From Bacillota bacterium (GTDB lineage: Bacteria > Bacillota > Clostridia > Lachnospirales > Lachnospiraceae), in the NCBI GenBank assembly GCA_023420935.1, contig JAEZUR010000158.1, forward strand, positions 1-16,722: a stretch of DNA of 16,722 nucleotides, given 5' to 3'. Below the pieces are notes generated by a model, which ran no database searches, was not told where the DNA came from, and worked only from the letters and a program-made list of their open reading frames with translations. How positions within the stretch are numbered: the stretch's first letter is position 1; each line of letters begins with the position of its first letter. A program made the position numbers and the translations under genes. Of the stretch, positions 1 to 6,564 are shown one piece after another.

Positions 1-258
1 GTAAAATGCCGTCCCATACACAAGAATAAATCCAGGAAGCCCAAGTAATCCAATGGTAAGCAGATTGAACCCATTGATTCCAACACCAGTCACTATTCCT
101 TGATTGTCTAAAATAGTATTAACACAGTAAATTGCTAACACACCTACCACAATTCGAAGTACAAAGTTAAGAAATGCTTCTTGCTTATGTCTAATCAATG
201 ATGAGATAAAGATAATACTTCCAACAACAATGATTCCAAGCAGAAAATATTTTTCCAA
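1..258 (-). CDS. bofA: BofA-type inhibitor of pro-sigmaK processing (partial at the window edge)
   Basis: The start is a TTG at 258-256, preceded 8 nt upstream by AAAGGAG on the minus strand, and 86 codons are open to the window edge. The product begins MEKYFLLGIIVVGSIIFISS, has a second hydrophobic stretch near residues 36-46, and ends with a glycine-rich segment (VGINGFNLLTIGLLGLPGF, about residues 60-78). That segment is the hallmark of the BofA family. BofA is a small two-helix membrane protein of about 87 aa that, in Bacillus, holds the SpoIVFB protease inactive in the forespore outer membrane until sigmaK is needed. The visible part is therefore nearly the whole protein; only the last few residues and the stop lie outside. 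It implies an endospore former. The family call rests on recalled consensus. Confidence 0.85.
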   Translation of the reverse strand, partial: MEKYFLLGIIVVGSIIFISSLIRHKQEAFLNFVLRIVVGVLAIYCVNTILDNQGIVTGVGINGFNLLTIGLLGLPGFILVYGTAFY

Positions 259-289
259 TCCGCTTTCTCCTTTCTATACAAGTCTTAAA

Positions 290-317
290 AAACTATGGTC
301 TTACCCTATTTATATTC
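290..317 (-). promoter_or_regulatory. Possible sigmaE-like promoter for bofA
   Basis: On the minus strand GAATATA (317-311) is followed 13 nt later by CATAGTTT (297-290), about 30 nt upstream of the bofA start. This loosely resembles the sporulation sigmaE pattern (ATATT-like -35 and CATA-type -10), and bofA is sigmaE-controlled in Bacillus. The match is imperfect and the region is AT-rich, so this is only a candidate. Confidence 0.25.
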
Positions 318-436
318 CAATTTTCCCAAATTATCACTAATTTAGAATAATGTTCATATATTGTGACTATACTATATAGAGAGTAACCATATTATACGTA
401 TTTCTCCAATACCGAACATGAAAGGTGTGTGTAGTA

Positions 437-673
437 ATGAAAAAGCAGAAAAGATCTTTAGAAAAAGAAGAACAAGCATTAATGGAAGAATTGAAGAAGA
501 CAAAAATTGCTTTAGAATCCGCATATTCCAATTTTGAAAATGTTGTAGACCCTGACTTAATTGACTGCTACATTTATGAGGTAAATGCGGTGCAGCATCG
601 TTATAAGTTTTTACTAAGACAAGTAAAAGAACTAAATAATCATTTACTAGATTTATATCCTGAGAAAATATAA
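437..673 (+). CDS. YaaL/DUF2508-type small protein
   Basis: This is a 78-aa charged, helical protein, MKKQKRSLEKEEQALMEELK..., with a central YIYEVNAVQHRYKFLLRQVKELN segment. The pattern of an ELKK-type helix, a short acidic turn (VVDPDLID) and a helix ending in YKFLLRQ-type residues matches small YaaL/DUF2508 proteins, which sit between recR and bofA in Bacillus. The function of that family is unknown. The frame is open from a GTG at 425, but I take ATG 437 because AAAGGTG (421-427) sits 9 nt before it and the GTG would overlap this ribosome site. There is no signal peptide or membrane helix. The gene diverges from bofA with a 178-nt gap, and converges on the amylase gene with a terminator hairpin between them. 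The family call is from recalled sequence pattern and genomic neighbour. Confidence 0.72.
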   Translation: MKKQKRSLEKEEQALMEELKKTKIALESAYSNFENVVDPDLIDCYIYEVNAVQHRYKFLLRQVKELNNHLLDLYPEKI

Positions 674-688
674 TTCTAAATTACGAAA

Positions 689-725
689 AAGAAGTACCGG
701 TAGCATAGTGTTTCCGATACTTCTT
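689..725 (-). terminator. Rho-independent terminator ending the amylase operon
   Basis: The arms AAGAAGTACCGG (689-700) and CCGATACTTCTT (714-725) pair with one mismatch around a 13-nt loop. On the minus strand the stem ends directly in a run of five T (CTTCTTTTTCG), as expected for an intrinsic terminator 7 nt past the amylase stop. On the plus strand the T tract is poor, so termination of the small upstream gene here would be weaker. Confidence 0.75.
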
Positions 726-732
726 AGACAGT

Positions 733-2472
733 TTATTTCAGTATGGCAATGGAATTAGCTGGTAAGGTAACTGTTTCCTTATCTAGGGTTACAGGCTCTC
801 CATTGGTAGTTAAATAACCTCGTATTCCTACATAAGCAAGCTCTGATTTACTTAAGGTAACCTGTTTCTCTTCTGAAGAAAGATTATATAGAAGAATGAT
901 TTGGCTATCTTGATATGTTTTCGTTATGGCACAGATGGATTCGTCCGCAATCGCATCAATCATTGCAACCGTACCTCTTGCAATTTCAGGGTTTTCATTG
1001 CGAAGACGAATCGCCATCTTATAAAAATTATAAATGGACATAGGGTCCTTTTGTTGTTCTTCTACACTTGCAAACTGGCTGGTAACTTGGTCCATTGCCG
1101 CAGGTCCCGTTGTCATGCCAGTTTTGTCTGTAACTGACCACAACATTGGTGCTCTCTTATTCTCATCTTTACCACTTCCACTCATTCCTATTTCTTCCCC
1201 ATAATATACAAAGCTACTTCCACTCATTAAGAGATTCATGGCTCCGGCCAGCTTTATTTTTATAGGATCATATTTAAAATAACCTGCTGCTCGATCAGTA
1301 TCGTGGTTTGTAAAGAATGGCGCGTCAATTCCATTTTCATTATTCTTTTTAATCACATCTTGAACCGTGACTAGCGCTTCCCCAAATGATTTTGCGGAAT
1401 TAGCGGATCCGTTTCCATTTAACGTAGTAGCTATTTTACCATCTGCCTGGCTAAATGCAAAGTCAAAGCAGCTATCGATTCCACTTTGATAATACTTCGT
1501 ATAAGAACCAAGTGATTCCCATGCTTCGGCTACGATGTATTGACTCTTATCTTTGCCCTTTACGTAATTGGCAAACCAAGTTAATACTTCTAAATTCTTT
1601 GAAGGTTGACCACTATAGTATTCTTTGGCAGCATCTAAGCGAAATCCATCCACTCCAAGATCCATCCAGTAATCAACATTCTTCTCAAATTCGCCTCGGA
1701 CTGCTTTACTAGCTAGATTTAGATCTGGCATCTGATCCCAGAAGATACATTGATAATACCAATCCGTTAATCCAACTCTTGCATATCCACTATCTACTGG
1801 CTTCCCCTTCACAAAATTATAATAATCAACATATGGGCACTCTTTTGCAGAAGGCTCTTCCCCCTTTTTAAGGTTTTTCAGATAATCTGTTGCTTCCACA
1901 AACCAAAGATGCTTTGCTGAGGTATGATTCATAACATAATCAATAATTACCTTAATACCCCTCTTGTTACATTCCTCTAATAAACGCTTAAAATCCTCTA
2001 TTGATCCATATTCTTTATCAATACTATAATAATCGGTTACATCATACTTATGATAGGTGGTAGAAGGCATAATTGGCATAAGCCAGATTCCATTTAGCCC
2101 AAGATCTCTATCCGTATTAGGATCACCATCATTAATATAATCTAATTTTGATATAAGTCCATTAATATCTCCAATCCCATCCCCATTGCTATCGCAGAAC
2201 GAATAAAGAAACACCTCATAATAGATTCTATAGTTATCCTCTATCACATTCAATGGCTGATAGTATTTATACTCTGCCATCTGCTGCGTTGAATCACTCT
2301 TATCTTCATTCGTATCATCATTCGTTCCGTCATCCCCAGCCACAATCTGCCCAGTTCCCTCTTTATCCTTACTCCCTACTTCTGTATTTTTTGTACTACT
2401 TTGCTGAGTACACCCTGTTAGTAATAATATAACGAACAGACATACTAATACTTTCTTCCACACTTTTTTCAT
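733..2472 (-). CDS. Surface lipoprotein alpha-amylase, GH13 (probably subfamily 36)
   Basis: This is a 579-aa extracellular starch or maltodextrin hydrolase. Residues 1-21 form a lipoprotein signal peptide with lipobox LLTGC (Cys21), so the enzyme should be anchored outside the membrane. Residues 22-66 are a low-complexity D/S/T/N spacer. The GH13 barrel starts near 80. It carries a calcium-type loop DSNGDGIGD (94-102) and region I DYVMNH (178-183). Region V is MPDLN (248-252), region II GFRLD with nucleophile Asp280, region III VAEAW with acid/base Glu316, and region IV FFTNHD with Asp391. MPDLN is typical of the group between oligo-1,6-glucosidases and neopullulanases (GH13_36). A C-terminal beta domain follows from about 500. 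A Shine-Dalgarno AAAGGGG lies about 13 nt upstream of the ATG. It is the last gene of the leftward mal operon, 227 nt after malG, behind a large hairpin. The catalytic set looks complete; exact substrate preference is inferred. Confidence 0.93.
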   Translation of the reverse strand: MKKVWKKVLVCLFVILLLTGCTQQSSTKNTEVGSKDKEGTGQIVAGDDGTNDDTNEDKSDSTQQMAEYKYYQPLNVIEDNYRIYYEVFLYSFCDSNGDGIGDINGLISKLDYINDGDPNTDRDLGLNGIWLMPIMPSTTYHKYDVTDYYSIDKEYGSIEDFKRLLEECNKRGIKVIIDYVMNHTSAKHLWFVEATDYLKNLKKGEEPSAKECPYVDYYNFVKGKPVDSGYARVGLTDWYYQCIFWDQMPDLNLASKAVRGEFEKNVDYWMDLGVDGFRLDAAKEYYSGQPSKNLEVLTWFANYVKGKDKSQYIVAEAWESLGSYTKYYQSGIDSCFDFAFSQADGKIATTLNGNGSANSAKSFGEALVTVQDVIKKNNENGIDAPFFTNHDTDRAAGYFKYDPIKIKLAGAMNLLMSGSSFVYYGEEIGMSGSGKDENKRAPMLWSVTDKTGMTTGPAAMDQVTSQFASVEEQQKDPMSIYNFYKMAIRLRNENPEIARGTVAMIDAIADESICAITKTYQDSQIILLYNLSSEEKQVTLSKSELAYVGIRGYLTTNGEPVTLDKETVTLPANSIAILK

Positions 2473-2534
2473 AAACTTCTGAAACCCCTTTCATTGTTAA
2501 ACTTTTCTTTTTGCGAAATTCAATATACTCGGCT

Positions 2535-2622
2535 AATTTCTGTACAACGCATACCATTCCGGAGCGGAAGTTAAGCGGAAGGAGCGTTGGAGCGGAGGAA
2601 TGGTATGCGTTGTACAGAAATT
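2535..2622 (-). repeat. Long perfect inverted repeat (26-bp arms, 36-nt loop) between malG and amylase
   Basis: Arm 2535-2560 is the exact reverse complement of arm 2597-2622, 26 of 26 bases. The 36-nt spacer is strongly purine-rich on the plus strand and holds four AGCG-centred units (starting at 2563, 2574, 2583 and 2591). In the operon transcript this would fold into a very stable hairpin with a pyrimidine-rich loop. No T run follows, so it is not a standard terminator. It could protect or process the mRNA, or be a small mobile palindromic repeat inserted in the spacer. Confidence 0.85.
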
Positions 2623-2646
2623 TCATTAACCTACATTATTTCCCAA

Positions 2647-2684
2647 CTAAAATAGGGAACCAACCAATGGCTGATTCCCTTTAG
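2647..2684 (-). terminator. malG: Terminator-like hairpin directly after malG
   Basis: On the minus strand GGGAATCAGCC folds back on GGTTGGTTCCC (2655-2679) with an ATT loop and two G-U pairs. Outer CTAAA/TTTAG halves at 2680-2684 and 2647-2651 extend it after a 3-nt bulge. A TATTTTAG stretch follows the stem. It begins 15 nt past the malG stop and probably causes partial termination or 3'-end protection before the amylase gene. Confidence 0.55.
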
Positions 2685-2699
2685 TAGGCAAACATTTCA

Positions 2700-3557
2700 T
2701 TAACCTTTTACGGATCCTGATAGACCTTCTACATAATACCGTTGCATTATGATAAATAGAATCGCAATTGGAATAGATACTACCACTGCACCTGCAGCAA
2801 ATCTCGTATACCAAGTTGTGATATACTCCTTTTGAAGCATTGTCCAAAGACCAATAGCTACTGTATATTTATCATATTTCGTTCCTAAGATAACCCTTGC
2901 AAAGATAAAATCTACCCAAGGAGCCATAAAAGAAGTCAAGATCGTATAAACAATAATTGGTTTAGATAGCGGCATTGTAATCTTAGTAAATACATTCCAT
3001 TTGGTAGCACCGTCTATCCAAGCTGCTTCATCAATTGCTTTTGGGATTGTATCAAAGAATCCCTTGGCTATGTGATACGACAGTGCCTGCCCGGCGGCAT
3101 ATACAAATACTAATGAGATTAACGATTGTGTTACACCCAAACCTTTTAAAATGTAGTATACAGCAATCATAGACATAAATCCTGGGAACATATTAAGTAC
3201 CAATCCCACATTCATAAATGGCTTTCTTGCTTTAAAACGTAATCTTGAATAAGTATAAGAAACACACAATACATAAAATGTAGCTAAAATACAAGTAGCA
3301 ATCGCAACGAATAATGTATTGAAAAACCATTTCACAAAGAAAAATTGACTTGTATCTGCAAATAACTTCTGATAGTTAATCAGGGAAAAACCTTTTGGCC
3401 AAAAATATGCCGTATAAGCACCCTGTTCCGCACGAAATGAAGTCATAATAACCCAGAAGATTGGGAATAACCAGATAACGGAAAGGACTGCTAAAATAAT
3501 ATGAACAATACTATTCTTTATAAAATTAGCTTTTTTCATAGAACGCGTTTTTTTCAT
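2700..3557 (-). CDS. malG: Maltodextrin ABC transporter permease, MalG type
   Basis: This is a 285-aa inner-membrane permease of the carbohydrate-uptake (CUT1) ABC family. Six hydrophobic segments are visible at about 16-38, 78-100, 115-137, 143-165, 200-222 and 255-272. The cytoplasmic EAA loop that docks on the ATPase is at 177-196 (DEAAWIDGATKWNVFTKITM, then PLSKP). The C-terminus ends in GLSGSVKG, a very common MalG-type ending. The ATG overlaps the malF stop by one base (TAATG), and its Shine-Dalgarno GAGGAGG lies inside the last malF codons, so translation of the two is probably coupled. No ATPase gene is present in the operon, so the complex must borrow a MalK/MsmK-like subunit encoded elsewhere. 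The length is normal for the family. Confidence 0.93.
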   Translation of the reverse strand: MKKTRSMKKANFIKNSIVHIILAVLSVIWLFPIFWVIMTSFRAEQGAYTAYFWPKGFSLINYQKLFADTSQFFFVKWFFNTLFVAIATCILATFYVLCVSYTYSRLRFKARKPFMNVGLVLNMFPGFMSMIAVYYILKGLGVTQSLISLVFVYAAGQALSYHIAKGFFDTIPKAIDEAAWIDGATKWNVFTKITMPLSKPIIVYTILTSFMAPWVDFIFARVILGTKYDKYTVAIGLWTMLQKEYITTWYTRFAAGAVVVSIPIAILFIIMQRYYVEGLSGSVKG

Positions 3558-4906
3558 TATTGGAATTCCTCCTCATTTTTATATGATCCAGTTCTTCTGT
3601 AAGTAACTAAGGATAGTGCTGCAGAAATAATAAATACAAAGATACCGATTACAGCAGCATAACTATAGTCAAACGTGTTCACTGTCAGTTTATAGAGCCA
3701 GGTTACCAATAAATCCGTATGGCCTGCCTGATAGTAGTTATTGGTCTGAGGAAGTCCACTAGTTAGGAAGTATATTACATTAAAGTTATTAATATTACCA
3801 ACAAACTGTGTAATCAAATATGGCGTTGTAACGAATAACATATATGGTAGTGTAATGCGGAAGAATGTAACAAATGCATTGGCACCATCTACTTTTGCTG
3901 ATTCATACAAGTCAGCTGGAATATTCTGAAGAATACCTGAAGTGATTAACATGGTAAATGGAATACCTACCCACAAGTTAACAATGATTACGGAAACCCT
4001 AGCCCATGTAGGCTCTGTAAAGAATGGTAAAGCCTTATCTATAATTCCTGCATCCATCAACATAATATTAACTGCACCTTTTTCTGCTAGCATACTTCTC
4101 ATAACTAGTAAAGATACAAACTGTGGTACTGCAATGGAGATAACAAAAATCATTCTCCACAATTTTTTAAACATAGTTCCTTTACGGTTGATAATGATGG
4201 CTAATAGCATACCACCAATGTAATTTAAAAATGTTGAAAATACAGCCCAAATCAACGTCCATACAAGTACTGGCCAGAATGTCTTACCAATAATACTAGT
4301 AGAATTTAACATGGTGGCAAAATTAGATAGACCTACCCATTCAAAAAGATTTCCTGGAGGTTGATGTTCTCCATCAAAATTTGTAAAAGCAATGGTAATC
4401 ATAAAAACGAGTGGAAGAATATTAAATAGAATAACACTCACAATTGGTAAAAACATTAATGTTTTATGTAATTTCCCGTCAAAATGAGCTTTTATATCAT
4501 CGAAAAAGTTAGGAACGTTCTTTCCTTCCTCTTTTAACTTCTGTGCTTTAAAACCACTGATTATACTGGCTCTCCACATAAGAACAAAGGCAACTATAAT
4601 AAACACTGCTGTAATTGCTGCTAATAGGAGGAGCATTGAGTTATCGCCATCACTTTTTACATAGATACCTTTTGCTTCGTCCAATACCATTCCCTGCGTA
4701 TTTTCTCCCAAATCATCAAAGTGACTTATGGCTGTAATACCCATTACTAATAGGTAAAAGAAAAATCCCACTTCCATTCCTAGAAAAATAAGTCCTTTGA
4801 TAATCTGTTTTCTTACCAGATTAGAAAGACCCATAACTAGAAATGAGAGTTTAGTAAATAAATCTCCTTCTTTCATGGCCTGACTCAAAGTTCCACTCTT
4901 TTTCAA
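3557..4906 (-). CDS. malF: Maltodextrin ABC transporter permease, MalF type
   Basis: This is a 449-aa permease partner of MalG. I choose the TTG at 4906-4904 because AAGGAGG lies 8 nt upstream. The longer open frame to a TTG at 4951 has no spaced ribosome site and starts inside a hairpin. About eight hydrophobic segments are visible: two near 37-60 and 90-112, separated by a short outside loop, then a cytoplasmic stretch, then six from about 149 on. The EAA loop is at about 335-354 (ESAKVDGANAFVTFFRITLP). The extra N-terminal helices give an eight-helix layout like E. coli MalF. The large periplasmic P2 insert of that protein is absent, as expected where the binding protein is a lipoprotein. 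It overlaps malG by one base and follows malE after 232 nt filled with hairpins. Confidence 0.9.
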   Translation of the reverse strand: MKKSGTLSQAMKEGDLFTKLSFLVMGLSNLVRKQIIKGLIFLGMEVGFFFYLLVMGITAISHFDDLGENTQGMVLDEAKGIYVKSDGDNSMLLLLAAITAVFIIVAFVLMWRASIISGFKAQKLKEEGKNVPNFFDDIKAHFDGKLHKTLMFLPIVSVILFNILPLVFMITIAFTNFDGEHQPPGNLFEWVGLSNFATMLNSTSIIGKTFWPVLVWTLIWAVFSTFLNYIGGMLLAIIINRKGTMFKKLWRMIFVISIAVPQFVSLLVMRSMLAEKGAVNIMLMDAGIIDKALPFFTEPTWARVSVIIVNLWVGIPFTMLITSGILQNIPADLYESAKVDGANAFVTFFRITLPYMLFVTTPYLITQFVGNINNFNVIYFLTSGLPQTNNYYQAGHTDLLVTWLYKLTVNTFDYSYAAVIGIFVFIISAALSLVTYRRTGSYKNEEEFQ

Positions 4907-4913
4907 ATTAATT

Positions 4914-4922
4914 GCCTCCTTT
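4914..4922 (-). promoter_or_regulatory. malF: Strong Shine-Dalgarno site that sets the malF start
   Basis: The minus strand reads AAAGGAGGC, followed 7-8 nt later by TTG at 4906. This near-perfect site lies inside the longer open frame and argues that the first 15 codons of that frame are untranslated leader. Confidence 0.8.
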
Positions 4923-4932
4923 ACTGAACCTA

Positions 4933-4956
4933 CGAGGCTTGCTAGAGCCAACCTCG
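4933..4956 (-). repeat. Hairpin in the malF leader
   Basis: On the minus strand CGAGGTTGGC pairs with GCAAGCCTCG across a TCTA loop with one mismatch. It ends about 11 nt before the malF ribosome site and could tune malF translation or mark an RNA end. Confidence 0.5.
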
Positions 4957-5018
4957 GGAACGATAGAAAGCACGCTCCGCGAACTTCCTATTGTATTGTC
5001 ATGAATTAAAATTAATAA

Positions 5019-5072
5019 GATACTTCGTTTATACTTACCCACTCATTTTGTCTTAAGTATAGACGAAGCATC
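5019..5072 (-). repeat. Long imperfect hairpin in the malE-malF spacer
   Basis: Arms 5019-5037 and 5054-5072 pair over 19 positions in the minus-strand RNA, with one G-U pair and one C-A mismatch, around a 16-nt loop. A T-rich but uninterrupted-run-free tail follows. It probably works as an attenuator or mRNA-stabilising stem that keeps malE mRNA above malFG mRNA. Confidence 0.65.
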
Positions 5073-5082
5073 TCATTTTTAC

Positions 5083-5116
5083 AATACTTGGCATAAGCAA
5101 GCCTATGCCAAGTATT
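5083..5116 (-). repeat. Perfect 13-bp hairpin just past malE
   Basis: AATACTTGGCATA (5083-5095) and TATGCCAAGTATT (5104-5116) are exact inverse copies around an 8-nt loop, 22 nt after the malE stop. The base following the stem on the minus strand is G and then an A run, so it is not an intrinsic terminator for malE. It fits a 3'-end protecting stem, as in the REP hairpins known between malE and malF of E. coli. Confidence 0.7.
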
Positions 5117-5138
5117 TAATTAATTCTTCACTATACTA

Positions 5139-6458
5139 TTAGTTAATTGAAGTTAAAACATTATCAACAAAAGCATCTAACTGTTCTTGCAAGTTGTCTT
5201 TTGTAATTTCTTTGTTGTAGATTCCAATACCGAAAGCTGCTGCTGGTTCCCAGTAGTTGCTCATCTGTGGAATAGATGACTGAATTGTTGATAATGCCAT
5301 CTGGTTATTTAATGCTACTGATTCTGGTGCTGCTGCTACCTCTGCACCAGAAGCGATTGACTGAAGTGTAGGAGTAATTGATCTAGCTGTAAAACGAGCT
5401 GTCTGAGAATCTTTACCACCTAAGTAAGCTGCTAACGCTTGCGCTGCTTCTGGATACTGAGTATTTGCATTAACACCGATATATTTGTAATCTTTGAAAG
5501 AACTAATCTGATTGTCTGTTCCATTTACTTTAAAAGTTGGAAGTTGAGCAGCACCAAAGTTTTCACCAAGAGCTTCTTTTACGTTGTTAGCATCCCATGT
5601 ACCAGAACAGAATGCACCTAATTTTCCTTCTTTCATGTAACTTAATGCAATATTTTCATCTGTCTGCATTAAGAATTTAGGATTTGTTCCTAAACCAATC
5701 ATATATTCACCAACTGCTTTACCTGTTTCATTGTTAAATGTACAAACAGTTGCATCTTTTCCATCTGTTCCAAATAATTGACAACCTGCACCTAAGAAGA
5801 ATGCTGCATTGTACCAACCATTGTCAAGGTCAAGAGAAAAGTTATATACTCCATCGCCTAAGTCTTTTGCCATCATTGTATCAAGAGATTTTACTTCTTC
5901 TTCCGTAAACTTGCTCTTATCATAGTACATAAACCATGAGTTTGGAGAGAAAGGAATACCATATAAAGCGCCGTCGATTGTTGCTGCATTAATAGGATCT
6001 TCTAAATTATCAGCTTTAATTTCATCAATGCCAATTGTTAATGGGTAAAGAACACCATTAGCTTGAAGTTCAGCAGTCTGATCACCAGCAAAGTAGAATA
6101 CGTCAGCACCTGCTGCTGCATCTTTTTGAAGTTCTGTTCTGGCATCACCTTCTGCACAAACAGCATATTCAAATGTTATGTTCCATTCTGGATGCTCTGC
6201 TGCAAATTGTTCACATAACGTTCCTAATAAGCTATCCCCATAGCCTTCATAAGCAGTTTGTTCTTCCTGTGGACCCCAAACTAATAACTTCACATCAGTT
6301 GGCGCTGCTGCCGCCGCATCATCCGTTGCTTTTGCTGCATCGTCTGTTGTTGCAGTGTTAGCTGCTTCTTCTTTTTTGTCAGATCCACATGCTGTCATGA
6401 GACCCATTACTAAAACAAGTGCCATTAGTAATGCAATAAGTTTTTTCCCTTTTTTCAT
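5139..6458 (-). CDS. malE: Maltodextrin-binding lipoprotein, MalE type
   Basis: This is a 439-aa solute-binding protein of the family 1 sugar-binding type. Residues 1-23 are a lipoprotein signal peptide with lipobox LMTAC (Cys24), so the mature protein is tethered to the outer face of the membrane. A short low-complexity A/T/D linker (about 31-54) precedes the binding domain, which starts at DVKLLVWGPQ. Family-typical elements include ADVFYFAGDQ, the GALYGIPFSPNSWFMYYDKS hinge segment and the C-terminal YIGVNANTQYPEAAQALAAYL segment. The ribosome site AAAGGAAAGAGG lies about 9 nt before the ATG. Its position between the phosphorylase and the permeases, with no ATPase gene, makes maltodextrins the likely ligand; ligand identity is inferred from context. 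It stands 106 nt after glgP, and I see no convincing separate promoter there. Confidence 0.92.
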   Translation of the reverse strand: MKKGKKLIALLMALVLVMGLMTACGSDKKEEAANTATTDDAAKATDDAAAAAPTDVKLLVWGPQEEQTAYEGYGDSLLGTLCEQFAAEHPEWNITFEYAVCAEGDARTELQKDAAAGADVFYFAGDQTAELQANGVLYPLTIGIDEIKADNLEDPINAATIDGALYGIPFSPNSWFMYYDKSKFTEEEVKSLDTMMAKDLGDGVYNFSLDLDNGWYNAAFFLGAGCQLFGTDGKDATVCTFNNETGKAVGEYMIGLGTNPKFLMQTDENIALSYMKEGKLGAFCSGTWDANNVKEALGENFGAAQLPTFKVNGTDNQISSFKDYKYIGVNANTQYPEAAQALAAYLGGKDSQTARFTARSITPTLQSIASGAEVAAAPESVALNNQMALSTIQSSIPQMSNYWEPAAAFGIGIYNKEITKDNLQEQLDAFVDNVLTSIN

Positions 6459-6487
6459 AAATTTCTACCTCTTTCCTTTTTTTAATA

Positions 6488-6506
6488 AAATATGTAAAAC
6501 ATATTT
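6488..6506 (-). repeat. AT-rich inverted repeat before malE
   Basis: AAATATGT and ACATATTT are exact 8-bp inverse arms around AAA, about 30 nt upstream of the malE start. It may be a weak leader hairpin or a protein-binding palindrome; given the AT-rich setting, chance is possible. Confidence 0.35.
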
Positions 6507-6521
6507 CATCCTCTTTGATTC

Positions 6522-6536
6522 TGGCTATATAAGCCA
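6522..6536 (-). repeat. Small hairpin in the glgP-malE spacer
   Basis: TGGCT and AGCCA are inverse arms around ATATA, about 29 nt after the glgP stop. There is no T tract on the minus strand, so it reads as a junction hairpin, not a terminator. Confidence 0.35.
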
Positions 6537-6564
6537 TGTTGCCATTTACTGCGGAGGGTTCCCC

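Noticed and set aside
2396..2847. Minus-strand small open frames around the malG-amylase spacer
   Set aside because: They read through the hairpin element or out of frame within malG and the amylase signal peptide, with no recognisable product.
4907..4951. N-terminal extension of malF to a TTG at 4951
   Set aside because: No spaced ribosome site precedes it, the TTG falls inside a hairpin, and a strong AAGGAGG lies inside the extension correctly spaced to TTG 4906.
4920..4990. tRNA-like or riboswitch fold in the malE-malF spacer
   Set aside because: Only a single hairpin forms; no T-loop, anticodon arm or known riboswitch core could be matched.
6522..6545. TATATA near 6527 as a -10 for a separate malE promoter
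   Set aside because: No acceptable -35 lies at 16-18 nt, and the stretch is better explained as the loop of a small hairpin.
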